Positions 32,063-40,418 of a stretch of 64,000 bases of DNA are shown here, piece by piece. This DNA comes from Maricaulis sp. (GTDB taxonomy: Bacteria; Pseudomonadota; Alphaproteobacteria; Caulobacterales; Maricaulaceae): the NCBI GenBank assembly GCA_002692855.1, contig NZMJ01000122.1, positions 19,559 to 83,558 of the forward strand, in the 5' to 3' direction. The notes beneath the pieces were generated by a model, which worked only from the letters and a program-made list of their open reading frames with translations, did no database searches and had not been told where the DNA came from. How positions within the stretch are numbered: position 1 is the first letter of the stretch; the number at the start of each line of letters is the position of its first letter. A program made the translations under genes and the position numbers.

Positions 32063-34990
32063 ATGGGGGACGACATGAGAAAGTTACTTCGCAACACCGC
32101 AGCCGCCACAGTGCTGGCTGCCCTGGTTTCGCCAGTGGCCCTTGCAGCCGAGAAAACGCCGGCGAACAACAACTCGAACACTTTCTTGTTCTCGTACCGG
32201 GGAGATATCGATCCCTTCCGCGGTGACATCGACCCGTTCCGGGGCGATATCGATCCGTTCCGGGGTGATATCAATCCCTTTTACGGGGACATCTCGCCTT
32301 TCTGGGGCGACATCTCGCCCTTCTGGGGCGACATCGATCCCTTCCGGGGCGACATCAATCCTTTCCACGGCGACATTGATCCCTTCTGGGGCGATATCGG
32401 TCCGTTCCGCGGTCACATCGACCCCTTCTATGGCGACATCAACCCGTTCTGGGGCGATATCGGGCCCTTCTGGGGTGATATCGGTCCGTTCTGGGGGGAT
32501 GTCAGCGCGTCCTGGGGCGATATCGACCCGTTCTCTGATGATGCCGTCGCGCGGTATCAGACGGTCGCCGACCAGCTGCGCCAGATGTTCGAGCGCGCAG
32601 ACAGTGTCTTTGGTGCGGCGGTCAATCACGAAACCGGCCAGTCGCTCGACGATGCAGTCCTGTCGGCCCTGCTGGCGCGCTATGGCATCAATCTGGATGA
32701 CCCCAGCTCGCTGTCGGAACTGGACGCTGCGCGCCGCTCGGCCTTCTTCCTGGACTTCTATGACGGGCTGATGGGCTTCACCGGCCTCGACCGTGTCGAT
32801 CACTGGATGCCGGCCGTCGGCTGGTCGCCGTCGCTGTCGCAATCGGCGGGCGCGGGTGAAAACGTCGTGGTCGGCGTTCTGGACTTCGCCTTCACGGCAA
32901 GTGAGGGCCTGAATGTCCGCAAGTCCAACGGCATCGATGGTCAATTCCGGTTCAATCACGGCGCCGCCGTGGCCGGACTGATCAATGCGCCGCTCGACGG
33001 TGAAGGCCTGATGGGCCTCGCGCCGAATGCCGAACTGATGACCTACAATCCCTTCGATGAAACCCTGTCCACCAACTTCGTTGACGTGGCCGCCGGAATC
33101 GAATGGCTCCTGGCCCGCCATTCCCGCGTCTTCAACCTGTCGCTGGGTGTGCCGGGCACGACCTTCTCACAGGAATGGGCGAACGTATTCAGCAATTCGA
33201 AGATCCACAGGAACGCCCAGGATGCCCTGTTCGTCTTCGCGGCAGGCAATAATGGCTACACCCAGAACTTCAACATCGACTGGAGCACGGTGGGAACGAC
33301 CGACAATCTGATCATTGTCGGCTCGGTGGACCCGATGAACCGGATCTCCTCCTTCTCCAACCGTCCGGGCAATGCCTGCTTCACCGTCAACGGTGTCTGC
33401 GGCGAGGGCGACCGGCTGATGGACCGCTTCCTGGTCGCACCGGGCGAGCTGATCCTCGTCTCCGATGGCCAAGGCGGTGTGGTGCGCATGTCCGGCACGT
33501 CCTTTGCCGCGCCTCTGGTGTCGGGTGCAGCTGCACTTGTCCAGGGCCGCTGGGGCTGGCTGGGAACGCGTGACGTGGCCGATGTGCTGCTGCGCTCGGC
33601 CCGCGATCTCGGCGCTCCCGGAACCGACGCGGTCTATGGCCGGGGAATGCTGGATGTCCGTGCGGCGATGTCACCGCTCGACTCGGACGCGCTTTACCTG
33701 GTCACAGGCGACAATGTTCGCCGCGACCTCGGAAAGTCGGGAATCGTCCGGGGAAATCTGAACTTCCACAGCCCGGACGAGTACAGCGTCGTCCTGTTCG
33801 AGGACATCAATGACAACTTCCGTGACTTCGTGGTCTCGATTGCCGATGTGACGGCCGGTTTCACCGACGAGGAACTCGCCGCTGCGATCGATGCCCAGAC
33901 CTATCTCGAAGAACGCAATGCCGACACGGAATCCGGTGGAGACGGCACGACGGCCTTCCGCGACATGGTCGAGTACGGCGCTCCGATGATGAACCGCGGC
34001 GACTTCCAGGTCACGGCCCTCGCGGCACGGCGGGACCCGCGTGAAGCCACGAACAGTGGTGAACTGCCCTTCCAGCTGGGCGTGCGCATGTCGGACCGGA
34101 CCAGCGGGCGGGAATTCCGCTTCGGTATCGGTGAAGGCGCGCTCGCGCTGTCGAGCCAGGACGGGTTCGGACTGTTCTCCGACCATCGCCCTGAAACGGG
34201 CGGCGTCAATCCGGTGCTCGGCTTCGCCTCGGGGGGTGTCTACGGCATGGCCGGCTATCGTGCGGGACCGCAAACCCGCCTCAACTTCGGCGTCAGCACG
34301 CAGGTTCAGGAACGGGTCTACACCCTGCCCTGGTCGGGCGAGGAACGGTCCGTGCTCGACGGGATGGATCCCTACCAGGCTTCGGCCCTGTTCGGTGAAG
34401 TGACGCACGCCTTCGACAACGGTCTCGAACTGAATCTCGGCTACACGCTGCTGCTTGAGAATGCGGCCATGCTCGGAGCGCAGGGCACCGGTGCCTTCAG
34501 CTTCGATGGCGGTACCCAGACCAGCGCTGTGACGGTCGGCGCCTCAGGGGATCTGCCGATGGCCGTACGCTTCGACGCCTCGGCAACGCTGGCGATAACG
34601 CGGACCAACGGCTTCAGCTCCGGCGTGCTGGAATTGCAGGAAAGCCCGGTTTCGACCGCCTTCCAGCTCTCCATGACCCGTCAGGGCCTGGTGGGCGACC
34701 GCGATGCCCTCCGCGTCAGCGTCATCCAGCCGCTTCACGTCGAAAGCGGTGCGCTCCGCTACACCTCGGCTCGCATCACCGACCGCGAGACCGGTGAGAT
34801 GGGCGTCACCAGCGAGACCTGGCGTCTCGGCGGCGAACGTCCGCTCTTCGCGGAGGTCATGTACGGCACGCCGTTGTTCGACGGATCGACGCAGCTGAGC
34901 ATGTATTCGCGGTTCGAACTGACGGGCGACCAGGCCAACGGCGATGTCAGCGGCATCACCGCCGGCTGGAGGCTCAGCCACGAATTCTGA
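32063..34990 (+). CDS. S8 (subtilisin-family) serine-protease autotransporter with N-terminal xGDI(D/N)PF heptad repeats
   Basis: 975 residues (971 if the second ATG at 32075 is used). A signal peptide ends near VALAAEK. Residues 46-157 are sixteen tandem heptads with consensus (W/R/Y/H)GDI(D/N/S/G)PF. The S8 domain follows with Asp274 (GVLDFAF), His299 (NHGAAVAG), oxyanion Asn396 (FAAGNNG) and Ser480 (SGTSFAAP), so the protease looks active though the Asp motif is not the usual DTG. From about 650 to the terminal Phe (GWRLSHEF) the pattern is an autotransporter beta-barrel. The heptads would then be at the far outside of the cell. A terminator follows. Confidence 0.92.
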   Translation: MGDDMRKLLRNTAAATVLAALVSPVALAAEKTPANNNSNTFLFSYRGDIDPFRGDIDPFRGDIDPFRGDINPFYGDISPFWGDISPFWGDIDPFRGDINPFHGDIDPFWGDIGPFRGHIDPFYGDINPFWGDIGPFWGDIGPFWGDVSASWGDIDPFSDDAVARYQTVADQLRQMFERADSVFGAAVNHETGQSLDDAVLSALLARYGINLDDPSSLSELDAARRSAFFLDFYDGLMGFTGLDRVDHWMPAVGWSPSLSQSAGAGENVVVGVLDFAFTASEGLNVRKSNGIDGQFRFNHGAAVAGLINAPLDGEGLMGLAPNAELMTYNPFDETLSTNFVDVAAGIEWLLARHSRVFNLSLGVPGTTFSQEWANVFSNSKIHRNAQDALFVFAAGNNGYTQNFNIDWSTVGTTDNLIIVGSVDPMNRISSFSNRPGNACFTVNGVCGEGDRLMDRFLVAPGELILVSDGQGGVVRMSGTSFAAPLVSGAAALVQGRWGWLGTRDVADVLLRSARDLGAPGTDAVYGRGMLDVRAAMSPLDSDALYLVTGDNVRRDLGKSGIVRGNLNFHSPDEYSVVLFEDINDNFRDFVVSIADVTAGFTDEELAAAIDAQTYLEERNADTESGGDGTTAFRDMVEYGAPMMNRGDFQVTALAARRDPREATNSGELPFQLGVRMSDRTSGREFRFGIGEGALALSSQDGFGLFSDHRPETGGVNPVLGFASGGVYGMAGYRAGPQTRLNFGVSTQVQERVYTLPWSGEERSVLDGMDPYQASALFGEVTHAFDNGLELNLGYTLLLENAAMLGAQGTGAFSFDGGTQTSAVTVGASGDLPMAVRFDASATLAITRTNGFSSGVLELQESPVSTAFQLSMTRQGLVGDRDALRVSVIQPLHVESGALRYTSARITDRETGEMGVTSETWRLGGERPLFAEVMYGTPLFDGSTQLSMYSRFELTGDQANGDVSGITAGWRLSHEF
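32198..32533 (+). repeat. Sixteen 21-bp units encoding the heptad xGDI(D/N/S/G)PF
   Basis: The units run without interruption. Position 1 is Arg in units 1-4, 8 and 11, Tyr in 5 and 12, His in 9 and Trp in 6, 7, 10 and 13-16. Gly2 is invariant, and Asp3-Ile4 and Pro6-Phe7 are nearly so; unit 11 has GHI and unit 15 has WGDVSAS. Codons vary freely (GATATC, GACATC, GACATT; CCGTTC, CCCTTC, CCTTTC), so the peptide pattern and not the DNA is conserved. Units 1-4 and 8 contain RGD. Confidence 0.93.
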
Positions 34991-35011
34991 GTGCAATCAA
35001 TCTGATGGGCG

Positions 35012-35043
35012 AAGGCCGCTTCCTGCAAAGGGGGCGGCCTTTG
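35012..35043 (+). terminator. Terminator after the autotransporter gene
   Basis: AGGCCGC (35013-35019) pairs with GCGGCCT (35034-35040) around a 14-base loop, followed by TTGTCTGT. It separates the autotransporter from the EAL-domain gene. Confidence 0.75.
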
Positions 35044-35138
35044 TCTGTCTCGCTGAAACAAGCGGTCCGGAATTCTGAAAATATTAAGCAGACATGGGGT
35101 TCAATCGGCTCCAAGCCACAGAATTGAAGAGTCCGGTC

Positions 35139-37715
35139 ATGACCCGCCTCGGCCCTGTATTGTTCGCCCTTGCCCTGTTTTTCCTTGCAAACGGGTCAGC
35201 GCAAGGACGTGTGCAACAAGCAGAAACGCCCTCGTCAGCGTTTGAAACGGCCATTGGCGAAGCGCGCAGTGCGATGATGCGCGACCCTGCCCAGGCCCTT
35301 GAACTGTCCGCGCAGGCCGAAGCCCTGATTGGCGACAATGTCCCGGCGGAGGTTCGAAACGAATCCCTTGCAACCGTCAACTGGCTTCAGGCGGAGGCGC
35401 TGACACGCCTGGGCCGGCCGAACGAGGCCCAGCCCGTCGCTGAGCGCGCCCTTGAATTGCTGGGCGAGGAGCCGCGATACACCAAGCTCTACGCAGACAT
35501 CCTGACATCGCTGGGGCGAACGCTGAAGCTGACCGGCGAACATGGCCTCGCGCTCGACATGTTCCAGAGCGCCTTCGAGGTTTACGCGTCCATCGGTGAG
35601 GCGCGCAGCCAGGCCATCGTTCTGCAGTCGATCGGGTCGATCTACAATGACGCCCGCCAGTACGAGCGCGCGATCGAATACTTCCAGGACTCGACGGCAC
35701 GTTTTCAGGACAACAATCTCGACCTGGCGGCATTCAACAATCTGGGAAATGCCTACACAGCACTCGGGGACGTCGAAGCAGCGCTTGAGCATTTCCGCAG
35801 GGCTCGCGACATCGCGCGTGAAATGGACAGCCCGATGCTTCAGGCGCGGATCCTGAACAATATCGCCTCCCTGCACATCGCGGACGGGAACTGGACCGCG
35901 GCCGATGCGTCGATCGATACGGCGTTCGAGCTTGCCGGCGACCCGCAGGGAGCAGAGTGGGCCCGCTTTCTCTACGGAGTCCGTGCGCAGGCGGCTTACG
36001 GACGCGGAAACTATACCGCGGCGCGCACCCATCTGGAGCGTGTGTTCGAGGGTGTTCCCCTTGAAGAGACCAACCACCACTTCATGGACTTTCATGAAAC
36101 CGCGGCGCGGACTTACGCAGCCCTCGGCGATTTCGCGACGGCGATGCATCATTTCGAGGCGTTCAAGCGTCTGGACGATGACGGTCGTGACTTCGCGGCA
36201 TCCGCCAATGCGGCACTCGTCGGGGCCCAGTTCGATTTTGCGGCGCAGGAACTTCAGATCGAACAGCTGCGCGCCGAAGGGCTTGAGCGCGATCTCGCGC
36301 TGATCCGCAGCGAAGCGCGGCAGCGCATGGTGATCGCCACCGGTATCGGCGCCAGCCTGCTGATGCTCATCATCGGTGCGATCTTTGCGATCGGAAACTT
36401 GCGCGAACGCCACCGGATTGCCCAGAACTTGCTGAATGTCGATGCAGAGACGGGCCTGCCGACCCGCCACGCGCTGGTCCAGAACCGAAATCGGCTGATC
36501 GCGGCGGGCGACCGCCCGACATTTATCGTCATCTTCGATGTCGCCCGCGGGTCGCACATCGAGAACATGCTCGGCTTCGAGCGCTTTGTCCGTATCCAGC
36601 AGAAACTGGGCGAGCGGCTCGAGGACATGCAGGGTCTGTCTCACGTCTCCATCGTCGGACCCGGCGAGTTCGGCGCCATTCTCGACACCGACGACAGCAT
36701 GATCATCGAGGACGAACTTCCCGGAATCCTGAGGGAATTCTGTCAGCCGATCTCGCTCGACGGTGTCGATGTCGACATTGACGCGGTGATCGGTCTCGAC
36801 AAGGACGCCGACAGCGAACTTGCGGTGCGCAATGCGATGATCGCGACAAGCCAGGCCAAGGAACGCCTGGACCCCTACGCGATCTACAATGCCCGCCGGT
36901 TCGGTGATCCCGCCGACACGCTCAGCCGGATGACGCGCATGTCCGAAGCGATGCAGTCGGGCGCAATGGAGCTGCATTTCCAGCCGAAATTCGACCTGCG
37001 CGCGGGCCGGTTCACGTCGGCTGAAGCGCTTTGCCGCTGGATCGACAAGGACGCTGGCCCGGTCAGCCCGGACACCTTCATCCCGCAGGCCGAACAGACC
37101 GGCCGGATCCGCGAACTGACGGAATGGACCATCGGCACGGCCCTCGCCAGCAAGCGCGCCCTCGCCAAATCGGGGTTCGATCTCGACATTGCCATCAACA
37201 TCTCGGGCCGGCTGGTGGCCGACGAGAAGTTCGGCCGGAAGGCGCTGGCGCTGCTTGGACATGGCGTGTCGGGCATCACGTTCGAGATTACCGAAACAGC
37301 GATCATGCATCATCCCGAAGCCGCCATGCGCAATCTCGACCTCTGGGTCGATGCAGGCATACGGCTCGCCATTGACGATTACGGGGCCGGATTCTCGTCC
37401 CTGGCCTATCTCAAGCGGCTGCCCTGTCACGAACTGAAGATGGACAAGATGTTCGTCGATGATGCGAAGGTTTCGGTGAAGGATCGGACGCTGATCAAGT
37501 CGACGATCGATCTCGCCCACAATCTCGGGCTCCGGGTCACCGCCGAGGGGGTCGAGGATACCGAAACCGTCGGTGCCTTGCAGGTCATGGGGTGCGATTT
37601 CATTCAGGGCTATGTGTTCTCGAAGGCGTTGCCGGTCGAGGGCCTGATCGATTTCTTGCGTCAGTCCGTCGACACCCCTGTTCCGGAAACACGGCACGCC
37701 CGGCCCGCGAACTAG
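35139..37715 (+). CDS. Membrane TPR protein with degenerate GGDEF and intact EAL phosphodiesterase domain
   Basis: 858 residues from MTRLGPVLFALALFFLA, a signal peptide. About 35-360 is a periplasmic TPR array (GRTLKLTGEHGLALDMF, NNLGNAYTALGDVEAALEHF and others), followed by a coiled coil and a transmembrane helix (about 398-420). The GGDEF-like domain has GPGEF at 507-511 in place of GGDEF and should not make c-di-GMP. The EAL domain has Glu629-Ala-Leu, NISGR, FEITETA, DDYGAGFSS and AEGVED, so c-di-GMP hydrolysis is likely. It probably senses periplasmic conditions. Confidence 0.9.
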   Translation: MTRLGPVLFALALFFLANGSAQGRVQQAETPSSAFETAIGEARSAMMRDPAQALELSAQAEALIGDNVPAEVRNESLATVNWLQAEALTRLGRPNEAQPVAERALELLGEEPRYTKLYADILTSLGRTLKLTGEHGLALDMFQSAFEVYASIGEARSQAIVLQSIGSIYNDARQYERAIEYFQDSTARFQDNNLDLAAFNNLGNAYTALGDVEAALEHFRRARDIAREMDSPMLQARILNNIASLHIADGNWTAADASIDTAFELAGDPQGAEWARFLYGVRAQAAYGRGNYTAARTHLERVFEGVPLEETNHHFMDFHETAARTYAALGDFATAMHHFEAFKRLDDDGRDFAASANAALVGAQFDFAAQELQIEQLRAEGLERDLALIRSEARQRMVIATGIGASLLMLIIGAIFAIGNLRERHRIAQNLLNVDAETGLPTRHALVQNRNRLIAAGDRPTFIVIFDVARGSHIENMLGFERFVRIQQKLGERLEDMQGLSHVSIVGPGEFGAILDTDDSMIIEDELPGILREFCQPISLDGVDVDIDAVIGLDKDADSELAVRNAMIATSQAKERLDPYAIYNARRFGDPADTLSRMTRMSEAMQSGAMELHFQPKFDLRAGRFTSAEALCRWIDKDAGPVSPDTFIPQAEQTGRIRELTEWTIGTALASKRALAKSGFDLDIAINISGRLVADEKFGRKALALLGHGVSGITFEITETAIMHHPEAAMRNLDLWVDAGIRLAIDDYGAGFSSLAYLKRLPCHELKMDKMFVDDAKVSVKDRTLIKSTIDLAHNLGLRVTAEGVEDTETVGALQVMGCDFIQGYVFSKALPVEGLIDFLRQSVDTPVPETRHARPAN

Positions 37716-37788
37716 TCGATTTTCCTCGGAATTTCCCCCAAGGCAGCCGGTTAGCTGCTACCCTTTGAGGCACAAGGGGGGAGTTTCC

Positions 37789-38790
37789 ATGACATTGAAC
37801 CAATTCAAGCCTGCGCTGCGCATGGTCGCAGTCGCCGGAGCCATTCTGCTGACGACCGGCTTCGGGACGATCAATAGTGGCGGACAAAATTCCGAGCATG
37901 GCCGCATCACGCGGCACGCATTGTCCTGCGAATCGGCAACAGCGCCAGCCGCGTGCTTTCAGCCGGACTCAATGGATTCACTGGCGGGCAGTCGCGGTGA
38001 CTTTGGCGCTGTCGGCGCGCCGGACAGGGGAAGGGGCATGCTGACCTCGTTCGCCCATTGCAGCGCCGGCGACTATTTCGACACGCCCGGCTATCCGCGG
38101 AGCCGCGCCGAGGCCGAGGCGTCACTGACCGAATGCCGCGACTACATGCTCGACAACATGCGCCATGCCGTTCTCGATGCCGCAGATTTGCTCGACGAGG
38201 ACGGGGAAATCCGCTCCAGCCAGATCCCCACATACATTTCGTGCGTTTATGCGGGGCAGGAACATGGCCGGGCCAAGTGCAATGTGCTCGCCCACCTGGG
38301 GCGCATTCTCCACGCCAGCCAGGATTTCTATTCTCATTCCAACTGGGTTGATCAACCCGATCCCGCCCGGCCGACGGGAATCGAGAACCCGCCCGGACTT
38401 GGAAATTTCGGTCGCGCGCCCTGGCTTGACCTTCGGGTCGAGAACCCGGCCTTCCCGGCAAATCTGGTCTCGGGCTGCTTCGACATGGCGTCGTTTGCGG
38501 GCGAAGACACCGGCTGCCTTTATGGCGACGAGGCGGCAGGAACGCATCGCCTGCGCCATCTCGACCTCAACAAGGATACAGGGACGATCGATCCCCGCAT
38601 TGGCGAAGGAACCACGGCCCGGGGGGCCATCGCGGACAATTTTGAACGTGCCGTACTGGCCGCGATCGAGGACAGCGCAGACAAATGGGCGACGTTCGGC
38701 GAGATGCTGGAAGCCACTTATGGCCCGTCACAGGCAGCGCTCATGATCTGCGCGATCACACATGATGACCCAACCGATGATTGTGAATAG
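37789..38790 (+). CDS. Secreted CinY/Het-C-like protein with zinc-phospholipase-type motif
   Basis: 333 residues from MTLNQFKPALRMVAVAGAILL. The start follows GGGGGGAG. The mature N-terminus has GTINSGGQNSEHGRITRHAL, and the core has KCNVLAHLGRILHASQDFYSHSNWVD (quoted in parts: AHLGRILHA, SQDFYSHSNW), which is the His/Asp-rich helix shared by Het-C proteins and zinc-dependent phospholipase C-like folds. Six or more cysteines point to disulfides outside the cytosol. CinY-type proteins are known next to lantibiotic genes and elsewhere without a proven function. Lipid or membrane action is a family-based guess. Confidence 0.7.
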   Translation: MTLNQFKPALRMVAVAGAILLTTGFGTINSGGQNSEHGRITRHALSCESATAPAACFQPDSMDSLAGSRGDFGAVGAPDRGRGMLTSFAHCSAGDYFDTPGYPRSRAEAEASLTECRDYMLDNMRHAVLDAADLLDEDGEIRSSQIPTYISCVYAGQEHGRAKCNVLAHLGRILHASQDFYSHSNWVDQPDPARPTGIENPPGLGNFGRAPWLDLRVENPAFPANLVSGCFDMASFAGEDTGCLYGDEAAGTHRLRHLDLNKDTGTIDPRIGEGTTARGAIADNFERAVLAAIEDSADKWATFGEMLEATYGPSQAALMICAITHDDPTDDCE

Positions 38791-38807
38791 AGCAAGAAAT
38801 TGAAAGA

Positions 38808-38832
38808 TCATCGAGTTCCTCGATGGTTTTTT
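38808..38832 (+). terminator. Factor-independent terminator after the CinY/Het-C-like gene
   Basis: CATCGAG (38809-38815) and CTCGATG (38819-38825) form a 7-bp stem with a TTC loop, followed by GTTTTTT. It lies 19 bases after the stop. Confidence 0.88.
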
Positions 38833-38869
38833 GCGAATTCATGCCGCGTTCACAGTGATGAATGCTAGC

Positions 38870-38881
38870 GTGAATATTCAC
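38870..38881. promoter_or_regulatory. 12-bp perfect palindrome GTGAATATTCAC, candidate operator
   Basis: It lies 56-67 bases upstream of the three-repeat protein start and 38 bases after the T-run of the terminator. A second small hairpin AGCCC-GCGTCA-GGGCT follows about 10 bases later (near 38889-38904). The placement suits a repressor or activator site in the promoter of the downstream gene. No regulator gene is adjacent. Confidence 0.4.
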
Positions 38882-38936
38882 CGGCTTTAGCCCGCGTCAG
38901 GGCTATCGTCAGATTTATTCTCGGGAGGGGAAATTC

Positions 38937-40283
38937 ATGATCTTACGAACATTGAATGTCACTGCGATTGGCGCGGGACTTGTATTTGCCGCGACAACCG
39001 CAACGGCCGTGGCGCAGGACTGGTCACTCAATCCGACCTACGGGTCGGTCAATTTGACGAATGGTTTCGCCCCGGATCCGCACAGGGTCCGGCTCAGTTC
39101 CGGCGGTCCGATCGACGCATCCAGCTCGATTGGCGGAAATTGCCGCGGTTTCGTGGCCGACGCGCCCGATTACCGGGTCAACTACACCGCCGGCAGCTGG
39201 CCGCTGATCTTCAATGTCGAGTCGGGGTCGGATACCACACTGGTCGTCAATGGTCCTGACGGGCGCTGGTATTGCGACGATGATGGCGGCGATGGCCTCA
39301 ACCCCCGCCTCGAATGGGGCTCTCCGCCGTCGGGTCAGTACGACGTCTATGTCGGCACCTATGGCGGCGCGACCCTTCAGTCGGCGACGCTGTTGATCAC
39401 CGAGTTGCGGACCACCACCGCACCGCCGGTGAACTCGCCAAGCGGCCCCGACTGGTCGATGGCCCCCACTTATGGCTCGGTTTCGCTGCGCGCCGGGTTT
39501 GCCCCCGACCCTTACAGCGTGTCGCTTCAGTCCGGTGGGCCCTTCGACGCATCCACTGCCATCGGCGAGGCGTGCCGCGGATTCATCGCCGAAGCACCGG
39601 ACTATCGCGTGACCTACACCGCCGGCAGCTGGCCGCTGATCTTCACGGTCGACTCGCACTGGGACACGACGCTGGTCGTCAACGGTCCCGACGGCCGCTG
39701 GTATTGCGACGATGATGGCGGAGATGGCCTGGACCCGCGCCTTGAATGGGGTTCGCCTCCTTCGGGCCAGTATGATGTCTATGTCGGCACGTATGGCCGG
39801 ACGTCAGCCCTGCCCGCGACGCTGCTGATTTCCGAGCTGTCCGACACCCAGGTCCCGCCGCCGAACACCAGTAACGGCCCGGACTGGTCGCTGGCACCGA
39901 CCTATGGCTCGGTCTCGTTGCGCGCTGGTTTCACACCGGACCCCCACAATGTGCAGATCCGCTCGGGAGGTCCGTTCGATGCGTCCTCGGCGATCGATTC
40001 ATCGTGCCGCGGCTATATCGCCGAGGCCCCTGATTTCCGGGTGAATTATACGGCCGGAAGCTGGCCGCTGATTTTCTCGGTGGCGGCAAGCGCGGATACG
40101 ACGCTCGTGGTCAACGGCCCTGATGGCTTGTGGTATTGCGATGACGACAGCGGGCAGGGATTCAACCCGTCCCTGCGCTGGAACTCGCCGCCCTCGGGTC
40201 AGTACGACGTCTATGTCGGCACCTATGGCAGCGCGACCACCCAGCCGGCCACGCTGGCCATCTCGGAAATCCGGAGCAACTAG
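38937..40283 (+). CDS. Secreted protein of three tandem 144-residue beta-sandwich-like repeats
   Basis: 448 residues. A signal peptide ends at TAVAQ. Then come three copies starting at residues 28, 172 and 316 (exactly 144 residues, 432 bp apart). Each has DWS..PTYGSV.L..GF.PDP, SGGP.DAS..I, CRGF.A.APD, YTAGSWPLIF, DTTLVVNGPDG, WYCDDDGGDG and PPSGQYDVYVGTYG, then a Pro/Thr/Ser linker in copies 1 and 2. The fold resembles pre-peptidase C-type sandwich domains. The Asp-rich WYCDDDGGDG may bind calcium. Two cysteines per copy may pair. I know no named family for it; adhesion or glycan binding is a guess. Confidence 0.85.
   Translation: MILRTLNVTAIGAGLVFAATTATAVAQDWSLNPTYGSVNLTNGFAPDPHRVRLSSGGPIDASSSIGGNCRGFVADAPDYRVNYTAGSWPLIFNVESGSDTTLVVNGPDGRWYCDDDGGDGLNPRLEWGSPPSGQYDVYVGTYGGATLQSATLLITELRTTTAPPVNSPSGPDWSMAPTYGSVSLRAGFAPDPYSVSLQSGGPFDASTAIGEACRGFIAEAPDYRVTYTAGSWPLIFTVDSHWDTTLVVNGPDGRWYCDDDGGDGLDPRLEWGSPPSGQYDVYVGTYGRTSALPATLLISELSDTQVPPPNTSNGPDWSLAPTYGSVSLRAGFTPDPHNVQIRSGGPFDASSAIDSSCRGYIAEAPDFRVNYTAGSWPLIFSVAASADTTLVVNGPDGLWYCDDDSGQGFNPSLRWNSPPSGQYDVYVGTYGSATTQPATLAISEIRSN
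39018..40271 (+). repeat. Three direct 432-bp coding repeats
   Basis: Units begin at 39018, 39450 and 39882. Each carries the same residue pattern with many synonymous DNA differences and several exact stretches. The third unit is the most diverged in the Asp loop (DDDSGQG). Intact units suggest internal duplication with continuing selection on the protein. Confidence 0.88.
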
Positions 40284-40336
40284 GCTCCGGTTTGACGGCA
40301 CTGACGAGCGGGCGGTCCGGTGGGCCGCCCGTTCTC
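40271..40336 (+). terminator. Double-hairpin terminator region after the repeat protein
   Basis: CCGGAGC-AACTAG-GCTCCGG (40271-40290) overlaps the stop codon and is followed by TTTGACGG. A second stem CGGGCGG / CCGCCCG (40309-40315, 40325-40331) is followed by TTCTCGTTT. Either could end transcription before the rhodanese-fusion gene. Confidence 0.6.
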
Positions 40337-40418
40337 GTTTCGAAGGCGCGGCAGCTGACGCCGGAACCCTCGGCGTGTCGATGCGTAATCATCCTGTTGC
40401 CGCCAACTGGATCGAGTC

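Noticed and set aside
32198..32533. CRISPR-like regular 21-bp repeats
   Set aside because: Units are contiguous without spacers, in frame with an exported protein, and vary in DNA but not in peptide pattern.
32084..33121. Leftward 345-codon frame with repeated EGVDVTAERTDI
   Set aside because: It is the reverse shadow of the 21-bp heptad units; there is no ribosome-binding site or family signature.
35235..37697. Leftward 820-codon frame antisense to the EAL gene
   Set aside because: Long antisense frames are expected in GC-rich DNA; the plus-strand gene has complete TPR, GGDEF-like and EAL motifs.
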